Below, piece by piece: positions 10,218 to 21,039 of a DNA stretch of 64,000 nucleotides (position 1 is its first letter; every line of letters starts with the position of its first letter). Source of the DNA: Closterium sp. NIES-65 (taxonomy: Eukaryota > Streptophyta > Zygnematophyceae > Desmidiales > Closteriaceae); the NCBI GenBank assembly GCA_948144175.1, contig CANXME010000419.1, positions 1-64,000 on the forward strand, given 5' to 3'. The position numbers and the translations under genes are program-made. Below the pieces are notes generated by a model that did no database searches, was not told the DNA's origin, and saw only the letters and a program-made list of their open reading frames with translations.

Positions 10218-10689
10218 ATCCCCATTCCATTCCCCCCCACCCGCCTCTCCTGTCCTCTCTCTTCACTGGTCTGTTTTCGATCAGCCGCCGTCTGTCCTTC
10301 CCTCCCCTCCCCCCCCCCCCCCTCCTATCCCGCCCCTTCCCGCCCCTCCCTCCGCACTAGCCTCTACTGCCCCCCCTTCCGACATCATCTCTGGCGCCTC
10401 CCCACCCGCCTCTTCCTCTTCAGCTCCCCTCCCTTCCTCACTTCCATCTTCCTCTCCACCTCCTTTGTCTGTTCCCATTCCCCCCCTTCCCCACGCCTTA
10501 TTCGCTCCATGACTCGCGCACTTTCTAATTTTCAGCACTCTGCTCTTTTCACTCTTCTTTCTCCATCCCAGAATGTTACACTTCTTGAATATCGCTTTGA
10601 GGAGCTCTTCAACATTCATCCTGTTTCTCCTATCCTGTGTGTCACTGTTGGTGACTTTAGCAATTCTCCCACTCTTCTCGCTATCGACA
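10218..10689 (+). pseudogene. Cop4 Pro-rich linker upstream of RT
   Basis: C-rich DNA with a 14-base C run near 10310 and repeated CCTCCC/TCTTCC words; in the RT frame it reads mostly Pro, Ser and Leu. It corresponds by position to the linker before copia RT. The stretch 10500-10690 contains weak matches to a pre-RT segment (ALSNFQHSALF). Nothing else is recognisable. Confidence 0.5.
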
Positions 10690-12269
10690 TCGCTGCCATT
10701 CCCACCCCTTAGTCCTACTCTGAGGCTGTGTCGGGCTTTCATGCCACTGAGTGGATGGGTGCCATCATTGCTGAGTGTGAGGCATTCACCAGAACTAATT
10801 CATACATTAACTCTGTCCCCCCGCCTGGCACCACCATTGTCAAAGGCAAATGGGTCTTCCGTGTCAAGCAGCTGCCCAGCGAACTTCCTGTCTTCAAGGC
10901 CCGCTACTGTGCCAAGGGGTTCACTCAGCGTGAAGGCATGGATATGCTTACTCCCCCACAGTCTCTCTCCCCCACCCTTCGCCTCCTTCTTGACTTAGGT
11001 GCTCGTTGGAATTGGGAGATCTATTCCATGGACGTTTCCAATGCTTTCCTCCAGGGCGAGCTGCATCAGCGCATTTTCCTTGAGCGCCCCGCTGGCTTTT
11101 CTCGCCCTTTCCCTCCAGGCACGGTTTAGGAATTGAAACGACCTGTGTATGACCTTAAACAGGCCCCACGCGAGTGGCACGCCAAGCTCGCCTCCACCCT
11201 TCACTCTCTTGGCTTCTCTACCACCACCTCCGACCCCGGTCTCTTCATTCGCAAATCCCCCCACAGGCTTTACATCCTTGCCTATGTGGACGATTTGGTG
11301 CTGCTTGCTGAGGACTCCGCCGATCTTGCAGCTGTCAAGAAAGCCCTGCAGGCGTGTCTCATGTGCAAGGACCTTGGCGAGCTTCGTCACTACCTCGGCA
11401 TGGAGATCCGTCATGATCATGCTGCCCGCACCATCTCTCTCTCCTAGTCTTTCTACATCCAGTCCATCCTCTAGCGGTTTGAGATGTTGTAGGCTAAGCT
11501 GGTCTCCACCCCTCTTCCCGCTAACCATCAACTCAGTGCCCCTGCCGTCCCTGCTCCCTCCTCTAAGCTGCGGCCTTATCCTGAGCTCGTTGGATCTCTC
11601 ATGTATGCTATGATGTGCACTCGTCCCGACCTTGCTTACCCCCTCAGTGTTCTCTCTCGCTTTGTTGGTCTAGGCCGCCACAATGACGTGCACTCGGCGG
11701 CTGTTAAGCGCGTCCTGTGCATTCTGCGCACCACCTCTGACCTTGCTCTCACTCTTGGTGGCTCTGTTCCTCCCGTTCTCTCCGGCTACAGTGACTCTTC
11801 CTACGCTGACTCCCGCCCTGATCGCTGCTCATCTCAGGGCTATGGTTTTACTCTTGGCAGTGGTCTCATAAGCTGGCGCTCTACTCGCTCACCCTCTGTC
11901 TGCCTTTCCACCTGCGAGGCTGAGTTGTACGCAGGCACCTTAGCAGCTCAGGAGGCTCGCTGGCTCTCCTTTCTCCTTGCTGAGCTTGGTCACTCTCAGT
12001 CCTCAGTGACGCTCTCCTATGACAGTGCGAGCATGATTCATCTCACTGAAAATCATGTCTATCACGCCCGCAGCAAGCATATCAAGGTCCGCTATTTCTT
12101 TGTGCGCGAGCTGGTGCAGTCTGGTTTCTTACGTCTTCGCAAGGTGGACGCTGCTGCCAACCTTGCTGACATTTTCACCAAGGCCCTTCTACGTGCGCCA
12201 CACCGTTTCTATGTGCGCGAGCTTGGGCTCACGCGTCTTTCCACTTCTGGGGGTGTGCCGGTTCGCTAG
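10690..12269 (+). pseudogene. Cop4 reverse transcriptase-RNase H, one frame with four TAG codons
   Basis: A single frame covers RT and RNase H: WMGAIIAECEAF, INSVPPPGTTIVKGKWVFRV, MDVSNAFLQGELHQRIFLE, the catalytic box LYILAYVDDLVLLAED, then RNase H SGYSDSSYADSRPD, STCEAELYAGTLAAQ, SYDSASMIHL, and the copia C-terminal signature HIKVRYFFVRE and NLADIFTKAL. It is interrupted only by TAG codons at 11127, 11445, 11472 and 11490, at positions where Trp or Gln is expected. All key Asp/Glu residues are kept. It ends with TAG at 12267. A recently inactivated copy of a lineage distinct from its neighbours. Confidence 0.88.
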
Positions 12270-12296
12270 GTGTTTTGCTCCAGAGCTTCACCTAGC

Positions 12297-12556
12297 CTGG
12301 GGGTGTGTTGGTGTTGGCTAGAGCTCGCTCTGGCCTTTATTTTGGTGTTCTTATATTATTTCTCCATGCTTAGAGAGAGTTACGCATTCAGGTTCATTTT
12401 AGGTTCATTTCGTAGTTGTTAGACAAACCGAACGCACCCTAGGTTCAATTAGGGTTTCCAACCCTCTCTCTTTTGTACCTCGACATTTCTCTTCCTAGTG
12501 CAACTTCTATCACCTCACCAAAATCTCTCACCATCCATGGCTTCTCTAACTTCAAC
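12297..12556 (+). repeat. Cop4 polypurine tract and 3' LTR
   Basis: CTGGGGGTG (12297-12305) is the polypurine tract. The LTR starts TGTTGGTGTTGGCTAG at 12306. A TTATATTATT stretch near 12350 could serve in transcription start or polyadenylation. The 3' end is uncertain: candidate CA termini lie at 12512, 12519 and 12556, the last just before Cop5 text. LTR length is therefore about 207-251 bp. Confidence 0.65.
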
Positions 12557-13860
12557 ACTCTTCCCCTACCGCACTGCCCCTCTCCCCCCCGTGCCGCTCT
12601 TCCTCGCACCAGTTCCTCCTCTGGTAGACCCCCCCCCCCCCCCCCCCTCAGGGTCCTGCCCCTTCAGGTGTGTCCCAGGTAGACCCTGTCAAGCCTCTCG
12701 AGGTAGCTGCCAACTCTGGTGCTGCTAGGGGTGCTGCGTCTGGGGGTGCTGAGCCTGAGCGTGTGGAGCCGGGGGGTGCTGAGCCTGAGCGTGCGCAGCC
12801 TGGGGGTGCTGAGCTTGGGGTTGCTGAGTATGAGGGTGCGAAGCCTGGGGGTGCTGAGCTTGGGGGTGCTAAGCCTGAGCGTGCGGAGCCTAGGGGTGCT
12901 GAGCTTGGGGGTGCTGAGCCTGAGCGTGCTACGCCTGGAGGTACTTCGTTTACTGGAGGTTCTCCGGGAGCCTAGGAGACTCTCTCTCCACCGCAGCTGC
13001 GCGAGTGGTTTGCTCGCCGCTGGAGCCTTCAGCGTGACGCTGCTAGAGCTGGGGGGGCTGCCGCTGGAGATCCTGGAGCTGGAGGCGCTGGAGCTGGAGG
13101 TACCGGAGGTGCTGGAGCTGCTGGTCCTGGAGGTGCTGGAGGTACTGGAGGTTCTCCGGGTGCCTCGTCCCGGCGGGAGCCTCTCTCTCCACCGCAGCTG
13201 CGCAAGTGGTTTGCTCGGCGTTGGAGTCTTCAGAGTGCCGCTGCTGGAGCTGGGGGGCCTTCCGCTGGAGGTCCTGGAGCTGTAGGCCTTGGACCTGCTG
13301 GTCCTGGAGGTGCTGGAGGTACTGGAGCCGTGGGTCCCGGAGGTGCTCGTACAGGAGGTACTGGAGCTGCTGGACCTGGTGGTGCTGCAGGTGCTGGAGC
13401 TGCTAGAGCTGGAGCTGCTGGAGGCATTAGAGCTGGAGCTGCTGGAGGTGCTGGAGCCGCTAGTCCTGGAGGTGCTGTAGGCATCGGCGCTGGAGGAGCT
13501 GGAGTTGCAGCTGCTAGAGGTACTGGAGCTGCTGGTCCCGGAGGTGCTCGTACTGGAGGTACTAGAGCTGCTGGAGCTGGAGGTGCTGCAGGCGTTGGAG
13601 CTGGAGGAGCTAGAGCTAGAGCTATTGGAGGTACTCGAGCTGCTGGAGCTGGAGGTGCTGCAGGCGTTAGAGCCGGAGGCACTAGAGCTGGAGCTGCTGG
13701 AGGTACTGGAGCTGCTGGAGCTGGAGGTGTTGCAGGTGTTGGAGCAGGAGGCACTGGAGCTAGTGCTGGAGGTCCTGGCCCGGGGGTGCTCGTGCTGTCG
13801 GTGCTGGTTCTGGAAGCACTCTATGGTCACGCCCGTACTTCGTTCCACTCCTTCAGCAGG
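12557..13860 (+). pseudogene. Cop5 INT-RT insert with two LREW modules
   Basis: The frame through 12670 and 13330 reads a GGAEPERAEPGG-type decapeptide repeat (12730-12950). It then has LSPPQLREWFARRWSLQR (about 12985) and a second copy EPLSPPQLRKWFARRWSLQ (about 13180), each followed by a Gly-Ala collagen-like block reaching about 13780. One TAG (12973) and a frameshift near 13790 break it. A C run of 18 bases at 12629-12646 is a likely slippage point. Confidence 0.75.
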
Positions 13861-16066
13861 TTCTTGGTCTCCCGCCTTCTACTGGCCTTCCTCCTCCCTT
13901 ACTGTGTCCTCCGCCTGACCAGTCGCAGTCGCAATTACAGCCAGCCTCCCCAGTGCCTACTCCTTCTCCTTACACTGGGCCGACAGGAGGTCTTGCGGAG
14001 CGTCATGACCCTGAGCCTCATCCTGCGTCGCATGTTCGCGCTGTTCGCACTGTTCGCCGTGCTCCGCCTCCGCGTCCTCCTCCTATCCCCGGCACACACC
14101 AGATGGCACTCCGTCCTTCCTCTGTTCCATAGCATGTCCCTCTCGCGTCTCCTCCTGCGTCCTCTCTTCCTGACGTTGCTGACCCGCCGTCAGACCTTGC
14201 TTGTGCTACCAGTCCTACGGTCACATGTCTTCTAGCCACTGTTGTCACTGACCCTTCGTTTGAGTCCTCTGCTACGTCTGCCCTAGTTGCTGAGCTTGTT
14301 GACTTTGCTGCCGACTCTCGCCTCGACTACGCCGCTAGTCTAGTTGATGAGTATGAGTCTATCTGTCCTTCGTCCATCGGGGGTGAGTGTGCTCTTGGCA
14401 CGGACGTCCTTGAGGACTGGCAGGAGGACTTTGAGTGTTTTGCAGCTGCTTTACCTCATCTCGTGTCCATGCTGATTGCACCTGAGGAAGACCCGGATGC
14501 ACCAGACATCCCGACCCTGCACTCTTACGCAGAGGCGATAGAGGGTCCCTACTCCTCTCAGTGGCAGACAGCCATGGACGCAAGAGATGGCTTGCTAGAA
14601 GCCCATAGGCACCTACGTCGACGAGGTTCCCCCACCTAGGGCGAACATCGTCAGTGGCATGTGGAATTTCAGGGTGAAGCTGCCGCCAGGTTCTCCGCCT
14701 GTCTTCAAGGCACGCTACGTTGCACGAGGCTTCAGTCAGCGACAGGGAGTTGACTTCTTCAAGAATTTCTCCCCTACCCCAAAGATGACCACTCTTCGGG
14801 TTCTGCTGCACGTAGCCGCTCAGCGTGACTACGAGCTTCACTCTCTTGACTTCAGCACTGCTTTCCTACAGGGCAGCCTGCACAAGGAGATCTGGCTGCG
14901 CCGCCCACCTGGCTTCACTAGGTTGTTTCCTTCAGGTACCAAGTGGAACCTCAGGCGGCCAGTCTACGGTCTCCGCCAGGTGCCTCGCGAGTGGCACGAC
15001 ACACTGAGGACGACTCTTGTGGCTCTTGGGTTTGCTCCTTCTACTGCTGACCCGTCGCTGATTCTACGCACCGACACTTCGCTGCCGCCATTTTACATCC
15101 TCGTGTACGTCGAGGACTTGGTCTTCGCCACTGTTGACACGGCAGGACTGGCCCACGTGAAGTTGGAGCTGCAGAAGAGACACACGTGCACAGATCTGGG
15201 TGAGCTGCGCAGCTATCTTAGCTTGCGGATCACACAGGATAGAGCACAGCGCACCGTTTCCTTGACTCAGTCACACATAGTACAGCAGGTCCTTCAGCAC
15301 TTCGATTTCTAGTACTCCTTGCCACAGTCCACTCCTCTGCCTACCGGTCACTCGCTCTCAGCTCTGCCTTCAGATGAGTCCGTAGAGCCGAGTGGCATGT
15401 ATCCTAAGCTTGTAGGCTGCCTCATGTACCTGATGACCTGCACTCGACCTGACCTTACTTGCCGTCTTAGCATCATGGCATGCTATGTTTCGCCCAGGAG
15501 ACATCAACGAGAGCACTAGGAGGCCGTTAAGAGGGTGATGCGCTACTTGTGCAGTACGTCGGGCATGGGGCTCGTGCTTGGAGGACGGGCTCAAGTTGTC
15601 CTCACTGGTCATGCAGATGCTTCTTAGGTTGACGACTTGGCTACGCAGCGGTTGTCACAGGGTTACACTTTCAGCCTTGGCTCCGGCTCTGTTTCGTGGC
15701 GGTCTACCCGCTCGTCTTTTGTTCTCAATTCCATTTGTGAGGCCGAGATCTACGCCACAGCGTACAGGAGTTACGCTGGCTCACCTACCTGCTGACCGCC
15801 TTGGGAGAGCCACCTCACTCTCCTCTAGTTCTGTACGTTAACAACAAGGCCATGATTGTCTTGTGTTAGGAGCACAGAACAAAGCACATCGCTCTGCGCT
15901 ACTTCCTTGCCGAAGAGAGTTGCAGCAGCGTAGTCAGCTTGTTTACGTGGCCTCTCGGGCCAACACTGCTGATATCTTCACCAAGGCACTTCAGCCTTGT
16001 GATCATCAGCGTTTCTGTACTGTTCTAGGCCTTGTGCCTACTTGGCCTCACTTGCTCACTTCTTGA
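13861..16066 (+). pseudogene. Cop5 reverse transcriptase-RNase H (broken)
   Basis: The pre-RT domain (SFESSATSALVAELVDFAAD, about 14270) and GGECALGTDVLED precede RT. An extra base at about 14583 shifts frame. RT then reads SLDFSTAFLQGSLHKEIW and YILVYVEDLVFAT: the catalytic YVDD has become YVED, so the active site is damaged. RNase H includes HADAS then a TAG, FVLNSICEAEIYA, and the tail NTADIFTKALQPCDHQRF at 15961-16020. A small deletion removes part of the AMAAQELRW stretch. The stop after LLTS is TGA at 16063. Confidence 0.85.
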
Positions 16067-16171
16067 CTTTACTTGTACTGTGATCTATATGCTTATACCT
16101 GCATGCTTACACTTGCTAGGTTGTGATCACTGTACTGCTTGTGCTTTTTTATATAACTCTGCATGTGAATT

Positions 16172-16263
16172 GGCCTTGTGGCCTTTTGCTTGTGCTCAGA
16201 ATGCGTGGTGACTTCGTGATCCACCCTGAGCTTGCTTTGCTTTTCTTGACCGGTCTTGCGACC
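16172..16263 (+). other. Cop5 copy of the conserved three-hairpin 3' UTR module
   Basis: Hairpin 1 is GGCC-TTGT-GGCC (16172-16183). Hairpin 2 pairs GCTCAG (16194) with CTGAGC (16226), enclosing GTGG (16205) with CCAC (16221). Hairpin 3 is GGTC-TTGC-GACC (16252-16263). The order and pairing recur in five other copies in the window. Lies between the RNase H stop and the polypurine tract. Confidence 0.7.
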
Positions 16264-16285
16264 TCTTGTTCTCCCCCACTTTGCC

Positions 16286-16427
16286 TATGGGGGTGTGTCA
16301 AACTTATATGCTGCTTATTGTGTATGCTATAGTGGGGTAGCCCATATGGGGTACAACCAAATTAGGGTTTCCTACTTGTACCTATCTTGTTGCTAGTTCA
16401 TTCATTCCTGCTGGTTAGCTTTTAACA
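16286..16427 (+). repeat. Cop5 polypurine tract and 3' LTR
   Basis: TATGGGGGTG (16286-16295) precedes an LTR from TGTCAAACTTATATG (16296) to AGCTTTTAACA (16427), 132 bp. It contains the family core TAGTGGGGTA...GGGGTACAA...TTAGGGTTTCCTACTTGTAC. Confidence 0.85.
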
Positions 16428-17225
16428 GTGGCTTGGATCCCACCATTTTTGTCGCTTGTCACACTGAAACCAAGTGTGTCCCGGCCTTTGACAGTACCAA
16501 CACCTTCCGCGAAGCCCGCTGAATCCGCCTCCATAGTCACGTGCACTTTCTCCCCTTCCTCTAGAATCAGCATTCCGTCTCCAATGGCCTTCTCCTCTAG
16601 TCTCTTGAAATCTTGTCACATTGCTTTTGTTTGTTACCCTCCTTTTCTTCTTGGCTCCGTCTGTTCCTCCAGCCGCCTCCTTGCACACTGTAGCCACTAT
16701 TGCTGTTGTCCATATTGTTAATCTAATGCCTTCTGAAGTCCTCCTCCAGAATCTTATTTCTCACCCATTCAAGAGTCCAGAACCCTTAATTATGTGGGAG
16801 ACTCAACACACTAGTTAACCGCAACCATGATTCGAGTAGTAGCGAGGGCATCCTCAAACACTTCGTCTGCTTGTGATACATTATTCCAGCCATAGTCAGC
16901 TTTGCGTACATATCGCGCATCTTGTCAAGTACAGGCTGCAGCAGCTCCCCTTCGCTTACACACAACGAAGCTATTTCCTGCTCCAACATTAGTGTAGCTG
17001 CAACTGACGTTGAGGCGTGCAGCTCCTTAAGCACGGCCCATGCTTTTGGTCCACATTCCGCCTCCTCTCGCAGATGCATTATATGGGCTCATTGATTAAG
17101 CTCCAAGCTCTGTGGTAGAAAACCTACCGACGCCCTTTCATCCCATTTGGCTTGTTGGTTAGGGTCTCTTGGTCTCTCTTCCTTCCCAATCGTCAACTTG
17201 AGCAGTCCTACCTGCCTGAAATACA
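16428..17225 (-). pseudogene. Fragment of a UBN2-type copia gag with zinc knuckle
   Basis: Reading the minus strand downward from 17225: WDERASVGFLPQSLELNQ, HIMHLREEAECGPKAWAVLKELH and LMLEQEIASLCVSEGELLQPVLDKM resemble the UBN2 / copia gag capsid (residues usually about 50-170). KSNVTRFQETRGEGHWRR follows, then the knuckle CWYCQRPGHTWFQC (C-x2-C-x4-H-x4-C), ending at a Cys beside the Cop5 LTR. Frames change twice. Both ends are cut by plus-strand LTRs (Cop5 left, Cop7 right). It belongs to neither main-family gag nor Cop12 gag. Confidence 0.75.
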
Positions 17226-17371
17226 TGTCAAACTTATATGCTATAGTCTGTGTAGGCTGTAGTGGGGTAGTTCATATGGGGTACAACACTTTAGGATTTC
17301 CTACTTGTACTACTCATGCTGCTCAATGCATTCATTCCTCGTTCTTCATTTTCACATGGTTTCTGAGCAGG
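17226..17371 (+). repeat. Cop7 5' LTR and primer-binding site
   Basis: TGTCAAACTTATATG at 17226 to TTTTCACA at 17356 (131 bp), then TGGTTTCTGAGCAGG (17357-17371), a slightly decayed initiator-Met PBS. The five bases before it are ATACA; no ATACA lies directly after the proposed partner LTR. Confidence 0.85.
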
Positions 17372-18128
17372 TTCCCTAGTGGGAACGATTTTTTTTTGAA
17401 GGGCCCACCACGATTTTTTTTCCTGCCCTGCCCGAAGCGTGCTGCCGCGCCTACCTGCCCCGTCGCGCGCCTCGCGCCTGCCTCACCTGCGTCGTCGAGC
17501 GCCTGCCCTGCTGTCGCGGCCCTGCCTACCTGCCGCCCGTCGCGGCTCTGCTTTGACGGCCGTCGTGGCCCTGCCCTGCCGCCCTACGTCGCGGCCCTGC
17601 CCTGCCGCCCTACGTCGCGGCCCCTGACCTGCAGCCGCCGTCGCGGCCCCAGACCCGCCGCCCCACGTCGCGGCCACTTCCCTGCAGCCGCCGTCGCGGC
17701 CCCTCCGTCACGGTCCCTCCGTCGCCGCCGTCGCGCCTGCTGCCGCCGTCGTGGCCCTGCTGCCGCAGTCGCACTTGCAGCCGCCGTTGCGACCGCCGCC
17801 ATCGCGCCTGCTGCCGCCGTCGTGGCCCTGCTGCCGCCGTCGCGCCTGCAGCCGCCGTTGCAACCGCCGCCGTTGCAACCGCCGCCGTCGCCGCCACTGC
17901 GGCCCCACCATCGCGCCTGCTCTGCTCGCCCCTAGTGAGCACCTACCCTAAGCGCGCCATCTGCGCCTGCTTGCCGGCCGAGCCGCGCCGCTCAGCCGAG
18001 CCGCGCCGCTCCGCCGAGCCGCGCCACACCGCGCTACTGAGCCGCGCTGCCCTGACCGCGCTGCTCCTGCTGCTGCTGCTGTTTCTGCTGCTACTGCTAC
18101 TACTGCTGCCACTGCTGCTACTGCCGCC
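17372..18128 (+). repeat. Cop7 GC-rich leader
   Basis: CCGCCGTCGCGGCCCTGC-like units of about 18-24 bp fill 17490-17930. CGAGCCGCGCCG units follow (17980-18050), then a CTG/CTA run (18058-18125) ending at the gag ATG. Long Arg/Pro ORFs on both strands here are compositional. Confidence 0.65.
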
Positions 18129-19630
18129 ATGGCTAGCCCTACGGTTCTTACCTTCGATGCTGAGGGACGTGCTGTTGACTTCAACGTCTGGTTAGATGAT
18201 CTGCAGCTGTTTCTTTAGTGCGATAGCAAGGACGGAGTCTCGCTTTTTTATCTCACGGCTGGCACCTCTGCTGCACCTGCTGCCGATGCTGACAGTACAG
18301 TTCGCTCGTAGTGGACTACTCGTGACGCTGTTGCTCGCCTTACTGTTCGTAGTCACCTGCCTTTTGGTGAGCGCGCGCACTTTGGCCAGTACAAGACTGC
18401 TAAGTCTTTGTATGACGCTGTCGTAGCGCGCTACTCCTCCCCTACCACTGCTACCCTCAGCCGCCTCATGCTACCGTACCTGTTCCCTGACCTTTCTGCC
18501 TTTGCCATAGTCGCTGACCTCATTACTCACCTCTGCACTAGTGACACCCGCTACCGCGCTGCGCTTCCCTCCGAGTTCTGCGCCAAGAACCCGCCCCCCA
18601 TGTACATCACCTTCTTCTATCTAGTCACCCGTCTCCCTGACTCCCTTTCTTCAGTCAGGGACCACTTTCTCTCCCTTTGCCCCACTACGCTCACCGTCGA
18701 CCTGCTAGAGGAGCGTCTCACTACAGCTGAGAAGAGTATAGTTGCCGTAGGTGCTTCTCGCGGCGACCCCCCACGCCCCGTTCTTTGAGGGGTGTTCCCC
18801 CGTTCCCCTTCTGCCCTCTTTTGCTTCTGCTGCTGCTGTCAACCTCCTTGGCACCGAGGAGGTCGGGGCTGCGTCTGCTCCTAGTGGGAGGCGCCGCAAC
18901 AGCAAGGGCAAAGGGGGCAAGGGTGGTGGAGGGGATGGCGGGGGCGGCGGTGGTGGAGGTGGAGGAGGCGGAGAGGGTGGGGGTGGAGGCAAGGGTGGTG
19001 GTGGGAGTGGGGGCAACGGTGGCGGCGGTGGAGGTGGTGGAGGCAGCGGCAGCGGTGGTGGAGGCAGCGGCAACGGCGGTGGAGGCGGTGGCGGCGGCGA
19101 TGGAGGTGGCTGAGGCGGTGGTGCTGGTCGGGGTGGAGCTGCGCAGCGTGGAGGCATTGGAGGCAGCCAGCGCCAGCAGCAGCCGCGTTCCCGCGAGACC
19201 CCGTCGCCCCAGCAGCTTCGTGAGTGGTACGCTGGCCGTGGGAGGTCTGGGGGTGTTGGTCCCTGCACGTACGTTCTCCGCACCGACGGGCGCCGTGGGG
19301 AGACGTGTGGAGGCCCACATACGTCGCAGCGCTGTTTCGGTCGCCTGTCTGACGCATGGCGCGTACAGTTTCGTGACGCCGCTGAGCTCCCTAGCTGGGC
19401 TGATCTGCTTAGGCTGAATGTTGATATCTTTGCTCTTGACTATGATGCTATCCTTGCTGCCATGTATTCTGTGACTATTAGTGCTGAGGGTGACTATTAC
19501 CTGTGTGTGCCGCCTGACCCAGGTATAGAGTCTACTGCTCTAGGTACTGGTGAGGCTGCTGCTTCAGGTGCTAGTGAGTCTGTTGCTCCAGGTGCTGGTG
19601 AGTCTGCTCTCTCTGGTACTGCGCCTGCTG
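18129..19630 (+). pseudogene. Cop7 gag (three nonsense codons, one frameshift)
   Basis: Starts MASPTVLTFDAEGRAVDF (18129). The helical capsid-like region follows Cop9 throughout (YDAVVARYSSP, LMLPYLFPDL, RYRAALPSEFCAKNPPPMY). TAG codons at 18214 and 18309 stand where Cop9 has Gln (FLQCD, RSQW). A one-base change at about 18770 shifts frame into a Gly-rich tract (18900-19130) with one TGA (19111). The C-terminal part reads SPQQLREWYAGRGRSGG (19207) and a zinc-binding-like array C-x13-C-x3-H-x4-C (19264-19337), then DAWRVQFRDAAELPSW. Capsid and RNA-binding roles are inferred from position. Confidence 0.82.
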
Positions 19631-20478
19631 AGGCCTTGCACACCTTCACACTTGACTCAGGTGCTTCTCGCTCTTTCTTTCGCGACAGCACCACACTCAC
19701 GCCGCTCAGTCGGCCTGTTGCTGTCTCCCTGGCGGACCCCTCTGGGGGCCCCGTCCTTGCACACTCCTCCACGGTCCTGCCGTGTCCTGCTGTCCCGTCT
19801 GGCTCACTTTCAGGTCCCCACCTCCCTTCGTTCTCTACGAACTTGGAAAGTGGAGCTGCCCTCCAGGATGAGTGGGTTAACCAGTTCACTCCTGGAGGTC
19901 AGCGTGTGACCCACTGTACGTGCTCCCGGACCGGTCGGCACCTGGCCACGTTTACCCGAGCTCCTGGCTCGAGTCTGTACACACTGACTACTGTGTCCCC
20001 TCAGGTAGCTGCGTCTGCGTCTGCTTTTGCGCCAGGTCAGCTAGCGGCCCCCTGCTCGTGTCGTGCTTTGTCGCACCAGACCGTCCTGTGGCACAACCAT
20101 CTTGGTCATCCCTTGGTGCAGCGCCTTCGCGGCATGCACCGCCGTGTCCTTGTCTCTGGTCTTCCCAAGGTTCTCCCTCCCCTCCCTCCCTCGCCTGCTC
20201 CTCCCTGTCTTCCTTGTGTCGAGGGGCGGCAGCGCGCCGCTCCTCACTCCTCCTCGTTTCCCACGACGACTGCTCCCCTGCAGACCCTGCACATGGACGT
20301 ATGGGGCCCAGCCCGCGTCCGTGGACAGGACCGCGAGCGGTACTTTTTGCTGGTTGTTGACGACTACTCGCGCTACACCACAGTCTTCCCCTTGTGCACC
20401 AAGGGTGAGGTTCCTGATGTTTTGATCCCTTGGATCCGCGCTACCCGTCTCCAGCTCCGCGAGCAGTTCGGGACGGAC
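19631..20478 (+). pseudogene. Cop7 protease and first half of integrase
   Basis: An open frame from 19462 carries protease HTFTLDSGASRSFFRD (Asp-Ser-Gly, about 19647) and the HHCC zinc-binding region of integrase: HQTVLWHNHLGHP (20080) and PPCLPCVEGRQR (20205). The first catalytic motif is LHMDVWGP (20290), then VVDDYSRYTTVFPL. It ends at REQFGTDL; the second catalytic Asp and Glu are absent from this piece. The residual frame continues into tandem repeat DNA (LLPHPFEPELLPHPF) up to a TAG at 20524. Confidence 0.85.
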
Positions 20479-21005
20479 TTGCTGCCCCACCCGTTCGAGC
20501 CAGAGCTGCTGCCCCACCCGTTCTAGTCACCTTACCCGAAATCAGCCTCCCCACCCGGTACTCTCCACCCCGCAGACCGCACAGAACCACACAGAACCGC
20601 GCAGAACCGCACTGAACTGCACAGATTCGCACAGAACCGCACCCGCTGCCCCACCCGTTCCAGCCAGAGCTGCTGCCCCACCCGTTCCAGTCACCTCACT
20701 CAGAATCAGCCGCCCCACCCGGTACTCTCCACCCCGCACAGCCGCACAGAACCGCACAGAACCGCGCAGAACCGCACTGAACTGCACAGAACTGCACAGA
20801 ACCGCACCCGCTGCCCCACCTGTTCCAGCCAGAGCTGCTGCCCCACTTGTTCCAGTCACCTCACCCAGAATCAGCTGCCCCACCCGGTACTCTCCACCCC
20901 GCAGAACTGCACAGAACCGCACAGAACCGCGCAGAACCGCACTGAATAGCACACAACCGCACTGAACCGCACCCGCTGTCCCACATGTACCAGTAAGAGC
21001 GGCCC
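20479..21005 (+). repeat. 165-bp tandem repeat, about 3.2 copies
   Basis: Unit starts (GCTGCCCCACCCGTTC) fall at 20479, 20643, 20808 and 20973: spacings 164, 165 and 165. Each unit contains a doubled GCTGCCCCACCCGTTCCAG segment, a CAGAATCAGCC...GGTACTCTCCACCCC block and a CGCACAGAAC sub-repeat. It begins precisely where Cop7 integrase stops matching the family. No coding role seen. Confidence 0.85.
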
Positions 21006-21039
21006 CCCCATGACCTGAATCCTCCCCCTTAAGAGCTGA

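Larger units (their letters stand above)
10218..12556 (+). mobile_element. Cop4: 3' half of a copia element of a different lineage
   Basis: Carries a Pro/Ser-rich region, RT, RNase H, polypurine tract and a 3' LTR. RT text differs clearly from the main family (for example KRPVYDLKQAPREWH, FSRPFPPGTV). The 5' half is absent and the left junction at about 10218 lies in Cop3 RNase H. The right edge is placed where Cop5 text (LFPYRTAPLPP) resumes, so it is approximate. Confidence 0.8.
12557..16427 (+). mobile_element. Cop5: 3' part of a main-family copia element
   Basis: Starts abruptly in the INT-RT insert (FPYRTAPLPP) next to the Cop4 LTR and runs through RT, RNase H, the structured 3' UTR and a 3' LTR. 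Gag, protease and integrase are absent. Several frameshifts and TAG codons. Confidence 0.83.
17226..20478 (+). mobile_element. Cop7 part 1: 5' LTR to mid-integrase
   Basis: LTR, PBS, leader, gag, protease and the first half of integrase in order. The integrase frame stops matching the family after LREQFGTDL (about 20478) and runs into a 165-bp tandem repeat. The rest of a matching element resumes at 34125. The 5' LTR is closest to the LTR at 43828 (about six differences in 123 bp), which suggests one element split by later insertions. Confidence 0.75.

Noticed and set aside
16428..17225. Left flank of Cop7 as the missing part of Cop12
   Set aside because: It is a gag with zinc knuckle, whereas Cop12 lacks RT-RNase H; it cannot supply the missing half, so Cop7 is not simply inserted in Cop12.
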